From the NCBI RefSeq assembly GCF_900102265.1, contig NZ_FNBH01000001.1, forward strand, positions 992,001 to 1,056,000: a stretch of 64,000 nt of DNA, given 5' to 3'. Source of the stretch: Epilithonimonas hungarica. GTDB taxonomy: Bacteria > Bacteroidota > Bacteroidia > Flavobacteriales > Weeksellaceae. The stretch's first letter is position 1. Every line of letters begins with the position of its first letter. Below the pieces are notes generated by a model. That model did no database searches and was not told where the DNA came from. It saw only the letters and a program-made list of their open reading frames with translations. Of this stretch, positions 42,346 to 50,721 are shown in pieces. The position numbers were made by a program, and so were the translations under genes.

Positions 42346-43704
42346 ATGAACTCGTTAGTTGATAAATACAATATTCCAGGTCCGCGTTACACGTCTTACC
42401 CAACTGTTCCTTATTGGAACGAAGCTGATTTTACCGCAGACCTTTGGAAAACATCCGTTATAAGATCTTTTTCAGAAAGCAATGCCGAAGAAGGGATTTC
42501 CATATATATTCATTTGCCTTTTTGTGAGGCACTTTGTACTTTTTGTGCCTGTCACAAAAGGATTACGAAGCAACATTCTGTAGAAGTTCCCTATCTGGAA
42601 AGCGTATTGAAAGAATGGAAATTGTATTTGGAATTGTTCAATGAAAAACCAAAATTAAAGGAACTTCATTTAGGTGGCGGAACGCCAACATTTTTTTCTC
42701 CTGAAAATTTGAAAACAATGTTGACTGGGATTTTTGATACGGTTGAAATTGCCGAAAATCAAGAATTCAGTTTCGAAGGCCATCCAAATAATACGACAAA
42801 AGAACATCTTCAGACTTTGTTTGATCTAGGCTTTAACAGAGTGAGTTTTGGCGTTCAGGATTATGACCCGAAAGTTCAGAAAGCAATCAACAGGATACAG
42901 CCATTTGAGAATGTGAAAAACGTGACAGAATGGGCTAGGGAGATTGGTTACAAAGGAATCAGCCACGATCTGGTTTTCGGATTACCTCACCAAACTTGGG
43001 AAGCAACCGAATATACCATCAGAAAGACTTTGGAACTGAAACCAGACCGATTGGCTTTCTATTCTTATGCGCACGTTCCTTGGGTGAAAGGCGTTGGACA
43101 AAGAGGTTTTGATGAAAATGATCTGCCAAGCGGCGATGAGAAAAGAAGGCTTTATGAAGATGGTAAAAAACTGTTGGAAGAACTTGGCTACATAGAGATT
43201 GGAATGGACCATTTTTCTTTGGAGCACGATGATCTTTATCAATCGTTGACTCAAAAAAGATTACACCGTAATTTTATGGGTTACACATCCAGCAAAACCC
43301 AGTTGATGGTAGGTTTGGGAATGTCTGCAATCTCAGATTCCTGGTATGCTTTTGCCCAGAATGTGAAAACTGTGGAAGAATATCAGAAGATTGTGGAAGA
43401 AGGAGAAATTCCTGTTTTCCGAGGGCATATTTTAGATGAAGAAGACTTGATCATCAGAAAACATATTCTGAATCTGATGTGCCAATTGGAAACGAGCTGG
43501 GACTTGCAAACGTCTTTCCCTGAAATCGAAAATGCTTTAGAAAAATTAAAAGAAATGGAATCCGACGGTTTGGTAGAAATTTCTGACAAACAAATTAAAA
43601 TTACTGAAAAAGGAAGAGCTTTTACACGAAATGTTGCGATGGTTTTCGACCTCAGAATGATGAGGAACAAACCGGAAACCCGCATTTTCTCGATGACGAT
43701 ATAG
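42346..43704 (+). CDS. hemN: Oxygen-independent coproporphyrinogen III dehydrogenase
   Basis: A 452-residue radical SAM enzyme. The 4Fe-4S/SAM motif is C60-E-A-L-C64-T-F-C67-A-C69; the extra Cys is normal for HemN. GGGTPTFF and the GHPNN/SFGVQDYDPKVQ blocks are typical, as is the C-terminal anaerobic extension. It converts coproporphyrinogen III to protoporphyrinogen IX in haem synthesis. An earlier in-frame ATG at 42238 lies inside repeat copy B and adds non-family residues, so I start at 42346 (MNSLVDKYNI), just downstream of the -7 box. Confidence 0.93.
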   Translation: MNSLVDKYNIPGPRYTSYPTVPYWNEADFTADLWKTSVIRSFSESNAEEGISIYIHLPFCEALCTFCACHKRITKQHSVEVPYLESVLKEWKLYLELFNEKPKLKELHLGGGTPTFFSPENLKTMLTGIFDTVEIAENQEFSFEGHPNNTTKEHLQTLFDLGFNRVSFGVQDYDPKVQKAINRIQPFENVKNVTEWAREIGYKGISHDLVFGLPHQTWEATEYTIRKTLELKPDRLAFYSYAHVPWVKGVGQRGFDENDLPSGDEKRRLYEDGKKLLEELGYIEIGMDHFSLEHDDLYQSLTQKRLHRNFMGYTSSKTQLMVGLGMSAISDSWYAFAQNVKTVEEYQKIVEEGEIPVFRGHILDEEDLIIRKHILNLMCQLETSWDLQTSFPEIENALEKLKEMESDGLVEISDKQIKITEKGRAFTRNVAMVFDLRMMRNKPETRIFSMTI

Positions 43705-43770
43705 TTTTTTAGACCTTTAATAGAGAAAAGATGATTCTTTGCTTAACTTGTATTTTAATATCGAATATTT

Positions 43771-43814
43771 GTCATTCTGAAAGAATCTCAACATTTGGAT
43801 TCCTTCGGAATGAC
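43771..43814. repeat. GTCATTCTGAAAGAATC-type inverted repeat
   Basis: Arms 43771-43787 and 43798-43814 are complementary at 15 of 17 positions, with a 10-nt loop. The GATTCCTTCGGAATGAC arm is a common intergenic element in Bacteroidetes. Confidence 0.65.
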
Positions 43815-43842
43815 ACCTTTAAGTTTTAGCAATTCTTCAATT

Positions 43843-44682
43843 ATGAAATTGATTAAACAAAAAAATATCATTCTGAAAAGCTCAGGAGAATTTTTAGCTG
43901 ATGCAATTTTTCCAGCTTCAGATAAGAAGTTTCCTTTGATCATTTTTGTTCACGGTTACAAAGGTTACAAAGATTGGGGTGCTTGGGAGCTTATGGGAGA
44001 GAAAGTTGCAGAAGCAGGATTTTATTTTGTTAAGTTTAATTTTTCACATAACGGAACTACAATTGAAGATCCCAATAATTTTGCAGATCTAGAAGCATTC
44101 GGACAAAATAATTATTCTAAAGAATTAGATGATCTGGAAATAGTTATTAATCATTTCAAAAGTCAAAACGAAGTTGATTCTCAAAATATCATTTTATTAG
44201 GACACAGCAGAGGTGGTGGAATTTCTATTATCAAGGCTTCTGAAAATAGATCGATTTCTAAATTGATCACATTAGCAAGTGTTTCCACGCTTGACAGATT
44301 TCCAAAGAATGAAGCTTTTGAGAATTGGAGAAAAGAAGGCGTCTATTTTGTGGAAAATGCGAGAACGAAACAAAAAATGCCTCATTATTTTCAGTTTTAT
44401 AAAGATTTTGAAATTGATAAGGAAAGATATGATATAGAGAAAGCTTGTAAAAAGCTGACAATTCCAACATTATTGATCCACGGAACAAATGACGAATCTG
44501 TAACGATTGACCATTCTGGAAACCTTCGCAGCTGGATAAAAGATTCAAAATTAGAGATCATAGAAAATGCTGACCATACGTTTGGAGCAAAAGAGCCTTG
44601 GGGTAATGATATTTTGCCAAAAGAATTAAGCAAAGCGGTTGAAGCTTCTATCGATTTCTTAAAATATGATCGATATATCTAA
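43843..44682 (+). CDS. Alpha/beta hydrolase (serine-hydrolase type)
   Basis: A 279-residue cytosolic alpha/beta hydrolase. FVHGYKGYKDWG provides the oxyanion loop HG, GHSRGGG is the nucleophile elbow, and IHGTNDESVTI supplies the acid and NADHTFG the catalytic His. It resembles YqiA- or dienelactone-hydrolase-like esterases; the substrate is unknown. A longer frame from 43795 would run through the inverted repeat, so I start at 43843 (MKLIKQKNII). Its stop shares a CTAA with the stop of the convergent gene. Confidence 0.82.
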   Translation: MKLIKQKNIILKSSGEFLADAIFPASDKKFPLIIFVHGYKGYKDWGAWELMGEKVAEAGFYFVKFNFSHNGTTIEDPNNFADLEAFGQNNYSKELDDLEIVINHFKSQNEVDSQNIILLGHSRGGGISIIKASENRSISKLITLASVSTLDRFPKNEAFENWRKEGVYFVENARTKQKMPHYFQFYKDFEIDKERYDIEKACKKLTIPTLLIHGTNDESVTIDHSGNLRSWIKDSKLEIIENADHTFGAKEPWGNDILPKELSKAVEASIDFLKYDRYI

Positions 44683-45146
44683 TTTTTCTTTTTCAGAAGA
44701 TTAGAATTCTCTATCCATCTTTTATTGGTATTGATGTCTTTTAGATACCAGATATTATTGGCATTCATCAGATACAGATTATGAGTGATCGGTATCGATA
44801 TCTTTTTACCTTCCAGATGGTCAGCTCTTACAGAGATCGCATTTTTCTTACGGATATAATCGCCGGTGAAAATATTGGAATAGGTTTTATCGGTAGATTT
44901 ATCATCGATGACCTCAATCAAAGTGAGGCTGTTATCATTCCTGAATTCTAAAATGTGACGCTCGGCATGATCCTCGAAATCTTCTATCAATACAAATTTT
45001 TTGTCCTTGATGTCAAAACCAGAAGCATCTTTCATCTTTTTGCTTCGTGTTTCCAATTTTTCCAAGATCTTATCCAGCGAAGAATAATTTTGAGAATAGA
45101 AGAAAACTGAAGATATCAGACTGAATACAAGAATTGTTTTTTTCAT
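44679..45146 (-). CDS. Secreted hypothetical protein
   Basis: About 155 residues with a signal peptide (MKKTILVFSLISSVFFYSQ). The mature part is Lys/Asp-rich with alternating strands (HILEFRNDNSLTLIEV, SNIFTGDYIRKKNAI, NIWYLKDINTNKRWI) and no conserved cysteines. I recognise no family. I use ATG 45146, where the signal peptide starts. The TAG of this gene and the TAA of the hydrolase overlap within CTAA (44679-44682). Confidence 0.6.
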   Translation of the reverse strand: MKKTILVFSLISSVFFYSQNYSSLDKILEKLETRSKKMKDASGFDIKDKKFVLIEDFEDHAERHILEFRNDNSLTLIEVIDDKSTDKTYSNIFTGDYIRKKNAISVRADHLEGKKISIPITHNLYLMNANNIWYLKDINTNKRWIENSNLLKKKN

Positions 45147-45231
45147 TTTATAGTGTGTTTGGTGCAAAAATAAGCTTTTGTAGAACTAGTGAGCAAATCT
45201 TTAACTAAAATTATAAAAACAGATTTTTAAT

Positions 45232-45239
45232 TATCTTTG
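45232..45239 (+). promoter_or_regulatory. TAnnTTTG -7 box 4 nt upstream of queD ATG
   Basis: TATCTTTG followed by CATT then ATG (45244). Predicts a leaderless or near-leaderless transcript. -33 TTG not found. Confidence 0.55.
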
Positions 45240-45243
45240 CATT

Positions 45244-45690
45244 ATGATAAGAATTACCAAGATCTTCACTTTTGAAACTGCGCACGTGCTTTATAATTAT
45301 GATGGCAAATGCAAAAATATGCACGGTCATTCATATAAACTATTCGTAACTGTAAAAGGTATTCCTATCAATGATCTGGACGACCATAAAAATGGTATGG
45401 TTGTAGACTTTGGAGATATCAAAAAAATCGTGAAAGAAGAAATAGTGGATGTCTGGGATCACGCGGTTTTGGTCAACGGTGCTTCTCCTCACAGGTTGCT
45501 TGGGGAGAGTCTTCAAAATCAAGGACACAAGGTTATTTTCTGCGATTATCAGCCGACCTGTGAAAATATGCTTTACGATATGGCTTCCAAAATAAAATCA
45601 AAACTTCCCGGTCATGTTCAACTGTCTTACCTCAAGCTTCATGAGACTGAAAATTCTTATGGGGAATGGTTGGCTGAGGAAAATAAATAG
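45244..45690 (+). CDS. queD: 6-carboxytetrahydropterin synthase
   Basis: A 148-residue PTPS-fold enzyme. The zinc ligands are in FETAHVL and NMHGHSYKLFVTV, and the catalytic Cys is the one in DGKCKNMHGH. The later WDHAVL and LHETENSYGEW blocks complete the site. It converts 7,8-dihydroneopterin triphosphate to 6-carboxytetrahydropterin in queuosine/deazapurine synthesis; 6-pyruvoyltetrahydropterin synthase activity is the alternative. No other que genes are nearby. Confidence 0.9.
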   Translation: MIRITKIFTFETAHVLYNYDGKCKNMHGHSYKLFVTVKGIPINDLDDHKNGMVVDFGDIKKIVKEEIVDVWDHAVLVNGASPHRLLGESLQNQGHKVIFCDYQPTCENMLYDMASKIKSKLPGHVQLSYLKLHETENSYGEWLAEENK

Positions 45691-45758
45691 TATTAAATTT
45701 TATTTATTTTGAAGTTTGTTAAAATTTTCTTAAAATTGCAGACTTAAATTAATAAACT

Positions 45759-46406
45759 ATGAAAAAACTATTTTTAGTTGGTGCGTTGGCACTTTTCGGA
45801 GCTATGAGCGCTCAAACAAGATTTGGTGTTAAAGCAGGTTACGCTTTATCGACTTTAAAATTAAAATCGGATAATGTATCTATAACATCTGATGGTAAAT
45901 CCTCTTTTTATGTGGGAGGATTAGTTGAACATAAATTAACAGAAAAATTTGCTCTACAAGCTGAACTATTATACGCTGACTTAGGAGGAAAAACTACAGA
46001 GGAAGAATCAGAAGGAGGTTACTATGTGAAAGCTACTGGAAAAGATAATATTAGTTCATTGCTTGTGCCCGTTTCAGCAAAATATTTTGTAGCTAATGCT
46101 TTGTCTTTATCAGCAGGTTTTAATTTTGGTTTTGTTTTATCTGCAAAATCTAAAATTACCGTAGATCATAATCTTCCTGCAGAATATGCAGAATTTATTA
46201 ATGGTTATGAAGGTGAAGATGATTATACGGATGACGTGAAAACTTTAAATGTTTCGCCTTTTGTTGGAGCAGAATATTCTTTATCCAACGGTTTGTTTTT
46301 CGATGCTAGATACAATTTTGGAATTACGAATATGGTGAAAAAATCTGAAGATGGAGAGAAGGCACATTTGAATTTCTTCCAAGTCGGTTTAGGATACAAA
46401 TTCTAA
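45759..46406 (+). CDS. Porin-family outer-membrane beta-barrel protein
   Basis: A 215-residue protein with a signal peptide (MKKLFLVGALALFGAMSAQ). The RFGVKAGYALS start, LTEKFALQAELLYADLG, VPVSAKYFVANALSLSAGFNFGFVL and the C-terminal FFQVGLGYKF (ending in aromatic) match the OMP_b-brl_2/PorT-like group of small Bacteroidetes barrels, probably eight strands. An acidic extracellular loop lies near residues 125-150 (EGEDDYTDD). Function unknown. A terminator follows. Confidence 0.82.
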   Translation: MKKLFLVGALALFGAMSAQTRFGVKAGYALSTLKLKSDNVSITSDGKSSFYVGGLVEHKLTEKFALQAELLYADLGGKTTEEESEGGYYVKATGKDNISSLLVPVSAKYFVANALSLSAGFNFGFVLSAKSKITVDHNLPAEYAEFINGYEGEDDYTDDVKTLNVSPFVGAEYSLSNGLFFDARYNFGITNMVKKSEDGEKAHLNFFQVGLGYKF

Positions 46407-46429
46407 TATTGATTTTTAGAAATAAAATA

Positions 46430-46456
46430 AAAACCTCCCGACTTGGGAGGTTTTTT
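46430..46456. terminator. Bidirectional intrinsic terminator
   Basis: A perfect 10-bp stem (46430-46439 with 46445-46454) and a 5-nt loop, with A and T runs, between the convergent barrel and NamZ genes. Confidence 0.8.
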
Positions 46457-47651
46457 AGTTTGGATAGACAACGTATTTTTGCCTGATTTTTTCAAAATTA
46501 TCAAGGTCTTTCTTCCAGCTTTCCTTGATTTCTTTTTCAGATTTTCCGGCGATGATCTGTTTTCTTAATTCATCACTTCCGGCTAATTTATCAAAAAAGA
46601 GATTCTTCAGAAAGAAATCCTGCTGAGGATTTTTGTAACTTTTATAAGATCTCAACAGCCATTCTAAGTTTATTCCTCTTAAGTCTTGAGAATATTGACT
46701 AAGGTTTTCTCCGTAACATAATTTTCCATTCAGGAAAGGATCTTTTGCACCTTCGGTTGGTTTTGGCGTAAATTGATACAGAAAATCTTTTGTCCAAGGA
46801 GAGCCATAAATTTGGAAAGGCAGATCCGTTCCTCTTCCGACAGAAACCTGAGTTCCTTCAAAAAAGCAAAGACTAGGATAGAGGTTGATAGATTTGTCAT
46901 TGGGCAAATTCGGAGATGGTTTGTCGGAAACGCCGTATCGCTTTTGCTTATGATAATTCAGCATCGGGATCAAAGTGTATTTTGCGGTCATTCCATTTTT
47001 TAGCCACTTTTCACCATTTACCATTTTCCCATATTCTCCTATTGTCAATCCGTACACTACAGGCACATTGTGTAGTCCTATAAAACTTTTCCATTGTTCT
47101 CGCATCATTGGTCCGTCTGTGTAACCATCGTGAGGATTTGGTCTGTCTAGAACGATCACTTCGATATTATTTTCAGCCGCCGCCTCCATAATATAAGAAA
47201 GTGTTGAAATATAAGTATAGAATCTCACTCCAACATCCTGAATATCAAAAAGAATAATATCTGCACCTTTCAGATATTCGGCTTTAGGTTTTTTGTTGTC
47301 GCCATAAAGAGAAACGATCGGTAATCCTGTTTTGGCATCAGTCCCGCTCTTTACGTGCTCACCAGCATCTGCAGTTCCCCGGAAACCATGCTCGGGAGCA
47401 AAGATGGATTTGATTTTAACATTATTTTCGACCAAGAAGTCAACCAGATGTTTTTTACTTTTCAGGAGACTTGTCTGGTTAGCAGCAACAATGATATTTT
47501 TATTTTTGAGTAAAGGGAGATACAATTCGGGTCTGTCAGCAGCAGTTTCAAAACAATCTGGTGGGTTACTCTGAGTTTTAAAAAAAGTTAATGAGCTAAA
47601 ATAAATTAGCAGGATAAGAACTAAAGTTTTATTTTTGAAGCTTAATATCAT
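46455..47651 (-). CDS. namZ: NamZ-type exo-beta-N-acetylmuramidase (DUF1343, GH171)
   Basis: About 398 residues with an N-terminal signal/anchor helix (LVLILLIYFSSL). The DUF1343 core includes VAANQTSLL, FAPEHGFRGTADAGEHV, LFDIQDVGVRFYTYISTLSYIMEAA, LDRPNPHDGYTDGPM and FEGTQVSVGRGTD. NamZ enzymes release N-acetylmuramic acid from the non-reducing end of muropeptide fragments, serving peptidoglycan recycling or scavenging. I use ATG 47651; the longer frame would begin at a TTG inside the divergent permease. It starts 4 nt from the likely start of the opposite gene. Confidence 0.83.
   Translation of the reverse strand: MILSFKNKTLVLILLIYFSSLTFFKTQSNPPDCFETAADRPELYLPLLKNKNIIVAANQTSLLKSKKHLVDFLVENNVKIKSIFAPEHGFRGTADAGEHVKSGTDAKTGLPIVSLYGDNKKPKAEYLKGADIILFDIQDVGVRFYTYISTLSYIMEAAAENNIEVIVLDRPNPHDGYTDGPMMREQWKSFIGLHNVPVVYGLTIGEYGKMVNGEKWLKNGMTAKYTLIPMLNYHKQKRYGVSDKPSPNLPNDKSINLYPSLCFFEGTQVSVGRGTDLPFQIYGSPWTKDFLYQFTPKPTEGAKDPFLNGKLCYGENLSQYSQDLRGINLEWLLRSYKSYKNPQQDFFLKNLFFDKLAGSDELRKQIIAGKSEKEIKESWKKDLDNFEKIRQKYVVYPN
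47630..47637 (+). promoter_or_regulatory. TAnnTTTG -7 box for the FtsX-like permease, inside namZ
   Basis: TATTTTTG lies within the 5' end of the divergent NamZ coding region and 18 nt before TTG 47656, supporting that start. -33 TTG not found. Confidence 0.45.
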
Positions 47652-47655
47652 TGAT

Positions 47656-48885
47656 TTGAATTTTCCGTTATATTTCTCGAAAAAGATAGCGTTTTCCAAA
47701 GATAACAAAAATAACCTCTCCAAAGTGATCGTCTACATTGGTAGGCTTTCTGTCGCTTTGGGTATTATCGTTTCCCTGATCACGATTTCTACGGGACTTG
47801 GTTCCAAGAAAGCAATAGAAGATAGGATCTCCAATTTCAGTGGAGATATTTCTGTGAAATCTACACGTTCCAATTCTTCTTACAATTCATCAATTTTAGA
47901 AACAAAAGGCTTGGATATAAAAGCGATCAACTCTATTGCCGGAGTTGCCGGTTTGCAGTCCTATGCGTCTGTCAGCGGAATATTGAGGACCGAAAATAAT
48001 TTTGCAGGCGTTATTCTGAAAGGTGTCGGGAAAGATTTCGATAAAGAAAGGTTTCAGCCATTTATTATATCAGGATCTATTCCGGATTATAAAGAGGATG
48101 GTTATAACAACGAGGTTATTTTATCGGAGAAAATAGCAAATGACCTTTCCCTGAAAGCGAATGACAGTATTGTCGCTATTTTTTCAAAAGAAGACCAGAA
48201 ACCGATCTACAGAAAATTCCTCATCAAAGGGATCTATAAAACAGATATCAAATTAGTAGACGACCTCTATATGATCGGCGATATCAATCATGTTCGAAAG
48301 GTGATGAATATGAACGAAAAAGAGATTGGAGGTTTAGATATTTTTTTAGATGACACAGACAAGATCGACCAGATTTTCCCACAGATCGAAAAATTTATTG
48401 GATATAAGAATTATGCTGAAAAAGTAACGGAAAAGTATCCGCAAATTTTGGACTGGATCAATATCTTCAATCAAAATATTTCGTTGATCATTGCAATTAT
48501 GTTAATTGTTGTGGTCATTAATATCATTATGGTTTTACTCATTCTAATTATCGAAAGAACCAATTCCATAGGGATTTTGAAAACAATGGGGGCATCTAAC
48601 GGGCAGATACGGTCCATTTTTATCAACTACACCTTGTTGATCATGGTCCCAGGTCTTTTTGCGGGCAATATCATTGGAATCGGATTGTTGCTCATTCAAA
48701 AATATACAGGATTCATCAAGTTGGATCCCGAAAATTATTTTATCAGTACAGTTCCGGTAGACCTCAATCCTGTTTATATTATTGCAGTTTCCGTTGGGAT
48801 CTTCATCGTTTCCGGGATAGCAATGATCTTTCCAAGTTATTTGATCAGTAAAATCTCGCCTGTCAAAGCGATAAAATACAGTTAA
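47656..48885 (+). CDS. FtsX/LolC-like ABC transporter permease, TTG start
   Basis: About 409 residues, MacB/LolE-type topology: an N-terminal helix, a large periplasmic domain (about residues 55-255) and three C-terminal helices (IAIMLIVVVINIIMVLLILII, YTLLIMVPGLFAGNIIGIGLLL, IIAVSVGIFIVSGIAMIF). The cytosolic ERTNSIGILKTMGASNGQIRSIF motif is typical of LolC/E. No ATG exists between the upstream in-frame stop and the conserved FPLYFSKKIAFSKDNKNNLS start. TTG 47656 (MNFPLYF) fits homologues better than TTG 47635. A LolD-like ATPase is not adjacent. A role in lipoprotein release is possible, not shown. Confidence 0.8.
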   Translation: MNFPLYFSKKIAFSKDNKNNLSKVIVYIGRLSVALGIIVSLITISTGLGSKKAIEDRISNFSGDISVKSTRSNSSYNSSILETKGLDIKAINSIAGVAGLQSYASVSGILRTENNFAGVILKGVGKDFDKERFQPFIISGSIPDYKEDGYNNEVILSEKIANDLSLKANDSIVAIFSKEDQKPIYRKFLIKGIYKTDIKLVDDLYMIGDINHVRKVMNMNEKEIGGLDIFLDDTDKIDQIFPQIEKFIGYKNYAEKVTEKYPQILDWINIFNQNISLIIAIMLIVVVINIIMVLLILIIERTNSIGILKTMGASNGQIRSIFINYTLLIMVPGLFAGNIIGIGLLLIQKYTGFIKLDPENYFISTVPVDLNPVYIIAVSVGIFIVSGIAMIFPSYLISKISPVKAIKYS

Positions 48886-48902
48886 AAAATTATTGTAATT
48901 TG

Positions 48903-48990
48903 GGCAGCTATTTCCGTCTTCCGCTCCCGCTTTTTTCTTTTGAAAAAAGAAAAAGAGCTCCGCTCAAGCCGGGCTGCGCGAGATTCGTCA
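48903..48990. repeat. Dispersed intergenic palindromic repeat, copy C
   Basis: Reverse-complement match to copy A at 13679-13758: CTCCCGCTTTTTTC / GAAAAAAGAAAAAG core with GAGCTCCGCTC and GCTGCGCG shoulders. It fills most of the gap between the permease and the cysteine-synthase-like gene. Confidence 0.7.
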
Positions 48991-49017
48991 CCTCAAAGAA
49001 AATTAAAAATATAAATT

Positions 49018-50001
49018 ATGAAATATTATAACAACATAGTCGAAACAATTGGTAACACACCATTAGTAAAACTGAACAAAGTATTGGGAGAAGATTTTCC
49101 GGCTTTGGTTTTAGCAAAAGTAGAAACTACCAATCCAGGGAACTCTGTAAAAGACAGAATGGCGCTCAAAATGATAGAGGATGCAGAAAAGGATGGTCGT
49201 CTGAAACCAGGCGGAACAATCATCGAAGGAACTTCCGGAAACACAGGAATGGGATTGGCTTTGGTGGCAATCCAAAAAGGATATAAGTGTGTTTTTGTGA
49301 CCAATTCCAAACAATCCAAAGAAAAATGTGATATCCTTCGTGCGGTTGGAGCAGAAGTTATTGTTTGCCCAACTGATGTCAAGCCAACCGACCCTCGTTC
49401 ATACTATTCGGTTTCCAAAAGATTGGCAACCGAAACAGAAAATGGCTGGTATGTGAACCAATACGATAATCTATCCAATAGACAAGCGCATTATGAAAGT
49501 ACGGCTCCAGAAATCTGGGAACAGACCGAAGGGAGACTGACACACTTTGTTGTTGGAGCAGGAACAGGTGGAACGATTACAGGCTGTGGAAAATTCTTCA
49601 AAGAAAGAAATCCAAACATCAAGATCATAGGCGTTGATACTTATGGTTCGATCCTGAAAGAATTCCATGAGACTGGAGAATTGCATTATGATCATGCTTA
49701 CACTTATATCACGGAAGGAATTGGGGAAGACATCATTCCTGAGAATTATGATATGAGCGTGATCGATCATTTTGAAAAAGTGACGGATAAAGACGGTGCG
49801 ATCTATGCAAGAAAGCTGGCGAAAGAAGAAGGGATTTTCTGTGGCTATTCTGCAGGAAGTGCGATTTCGTCTTTGGTTCAGATGAAAGACCAATTTACAA
49901 AAGATGACATCATTGTCGTTCTGCTTCATGACCATGGTTCCCGTTATGTAGGAAAGATTTACAATGATGAGTGGATGAAGGAAATGGGTTGGCTGGATTA
50001 A
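49018..50001 (+). CDS. PLP-dependent cysteine synthase / cystathionine beta-synthase-like enzyme
   Basis: A 327-residue fold-type II PLP enzyme. The PLP lysine is in NPGNSVKDRMAL, GTSGNTGMGLA is the asparagine/phosphate loop, and VVGAGTGGTITGCGKF binds the PLP phosphate. Two segments favour cystathionine beta-synthase over CysK/CysM: PTDPRSYYSVSKRL, and the C-terminal HGSRYVGKIYNDEWM. No haem or CBS regulatory domain follows. It should use serine or O-acetylserine with homocysteine or sulfide; which one cannot be decided. A hairpin terminator follows. Confidence 0.8.
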   Translation: MKYYNNIVETIGNTPLVKLNKVLGEDFPALVLAKVETTNPGNSVKDRMALKMIEDAEKDGRLKPGGTIIEGTSGNTGMGLALVAIQKGYKCVFVTNSKQSKEKCDILRAVGAEVIVCPTDVKPTDPRSYYSVSKRLATETENGWYVNQYDNLSNRQAHYESTAPEIWEQTEGRLTHFVVGAGTGGTITGCGKFFKERNPNIKIIGVDTYGSILKEFHETGELHYDHAYTYITEGIGEDIIPENYDMSVIDHFEKVTDKDGAIYARKLAKEEGIFCGYSAGSAISSLVQMKDQFTKDDIIVVLLHDHGSRYVGKIYNDEWMKEMGWLD

Positions 50002-50020
50002 TTTAGAATTAAAATTATAA

Positions 50021-50052
50021 AAAAACCGCTGTCGAGAGATAGCGGTTTTTAT
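50021..50052. terminator. Bidirectional intrinsic terminator
   Basis: A 13-bp stem (50021-50033 with 50038-50050, one G-T pair) and GAGA loop, with A and T runs, between convergent genes. Confidence 0.8.
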
Positions 50053-50056
50053 AATT

Positions 50057-50716
50057 TTATTTGAAAAAAAGTTTAAATATCAATATTTCTGCTTGACCAG
50101 GAATTGTAACCAGAATCCAGAAATAATCCTTTTCTTTACTCACTACTTCATAAATATACTTGTCACCTTTTTTACTGAAATTTTTTCTACCAACGTTGTT
50201 GCTTTCAATAAACTCCAATTCAAATTTATTATGGCTAATCCAATTAAAGTAAAGTTTTGAATTTGTGCCATCAGCAAAAGTCTCTATCCAATATTTGCTG
50301 TTAGTTTTTACAATTGTTTTTTCACCGGCATATTCAAAATAATATAGATTTTCGAGTTTTTTTAATTGTGAAATTTCTTTATCTGTAACCTTTACTTGCG
50401 GTCTTTTATCGAGGCTTAACCAGTTGTCGCTTTTGGGAGGGTCAACTCGATATAAATATTCTCTAAAATTTTGACAATTTTTTTGAAATCTAAAATATAG
50501 ATTATCAATATTTTTTTCTCGGTCTTTCTCCGAAAATTTGTCTAAATAAGGAATTATAAATTCTTCATTCAAAATTTTAATTCTTACAGAGTCATTTAAA
50601 TGAATAGTTTGCTTGAAGTTAGAACACATCTTAATTGTTAAACTATCAATATTTTCATTTTGTGCTAAAGCAAAAACAGAAATAAATAAAAAGAAGATTA
50701 GATTGATTTTTTTCAT
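50057..50716 (-). CDS. Secreted hypothetical protein downstream of the isoaspartyl peptidase
   Basis: About 219 residues with a signal peptide (MKKINLIFFLFISVFALAQ). The mature region has NIDNLYFRFQKNCQNFREYLYRVDPPKS, then alternating strands (KYWIETFADGTNSKLYFNWISHNKFELEFI) that suggest a lipocalin-like or other beta fold. I recognise no family. I use ATG 50716, since the longer frame opens with TTG. The isoaspartyl peptidase stop is 5 nt upstream, so it may be co-transcribed with the cyanophycin degradation genes. Confidence 0.55.
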   Translation of the reverse strand: MKKINLIFFLFISVFALAQNENIDSLTIKMCSNFKQTIHLNDSVRIKILNEEFIIPYLDKFSEKDREKNIDNLYFRFQKNCQNFREYLYRVDPPKSDNWLSLDKRPQVKVTDKEISQLKKLENLYYFEYAGEKTIVKTNSKYWIETFADGTNSKLYFNWISHNKFELEFIESNNVGRKNFSKKGDKYIYEVVSKEKDYFWILVTIPGQAEILIFKLFFK

Positions 50717-50721
50717 AATAT

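Noticed and set aside
43795-43842. Upstream ATG for the alpha/beta hydrolase
   Set aside because: The extra residues are translated from the inverted repeat and are not conserved-looking.
49471-49935. 154-codon frame antisense to the cysteine-synthase-like gene
   Set aside because: Shadow of a highly conserved PLP enzyme.
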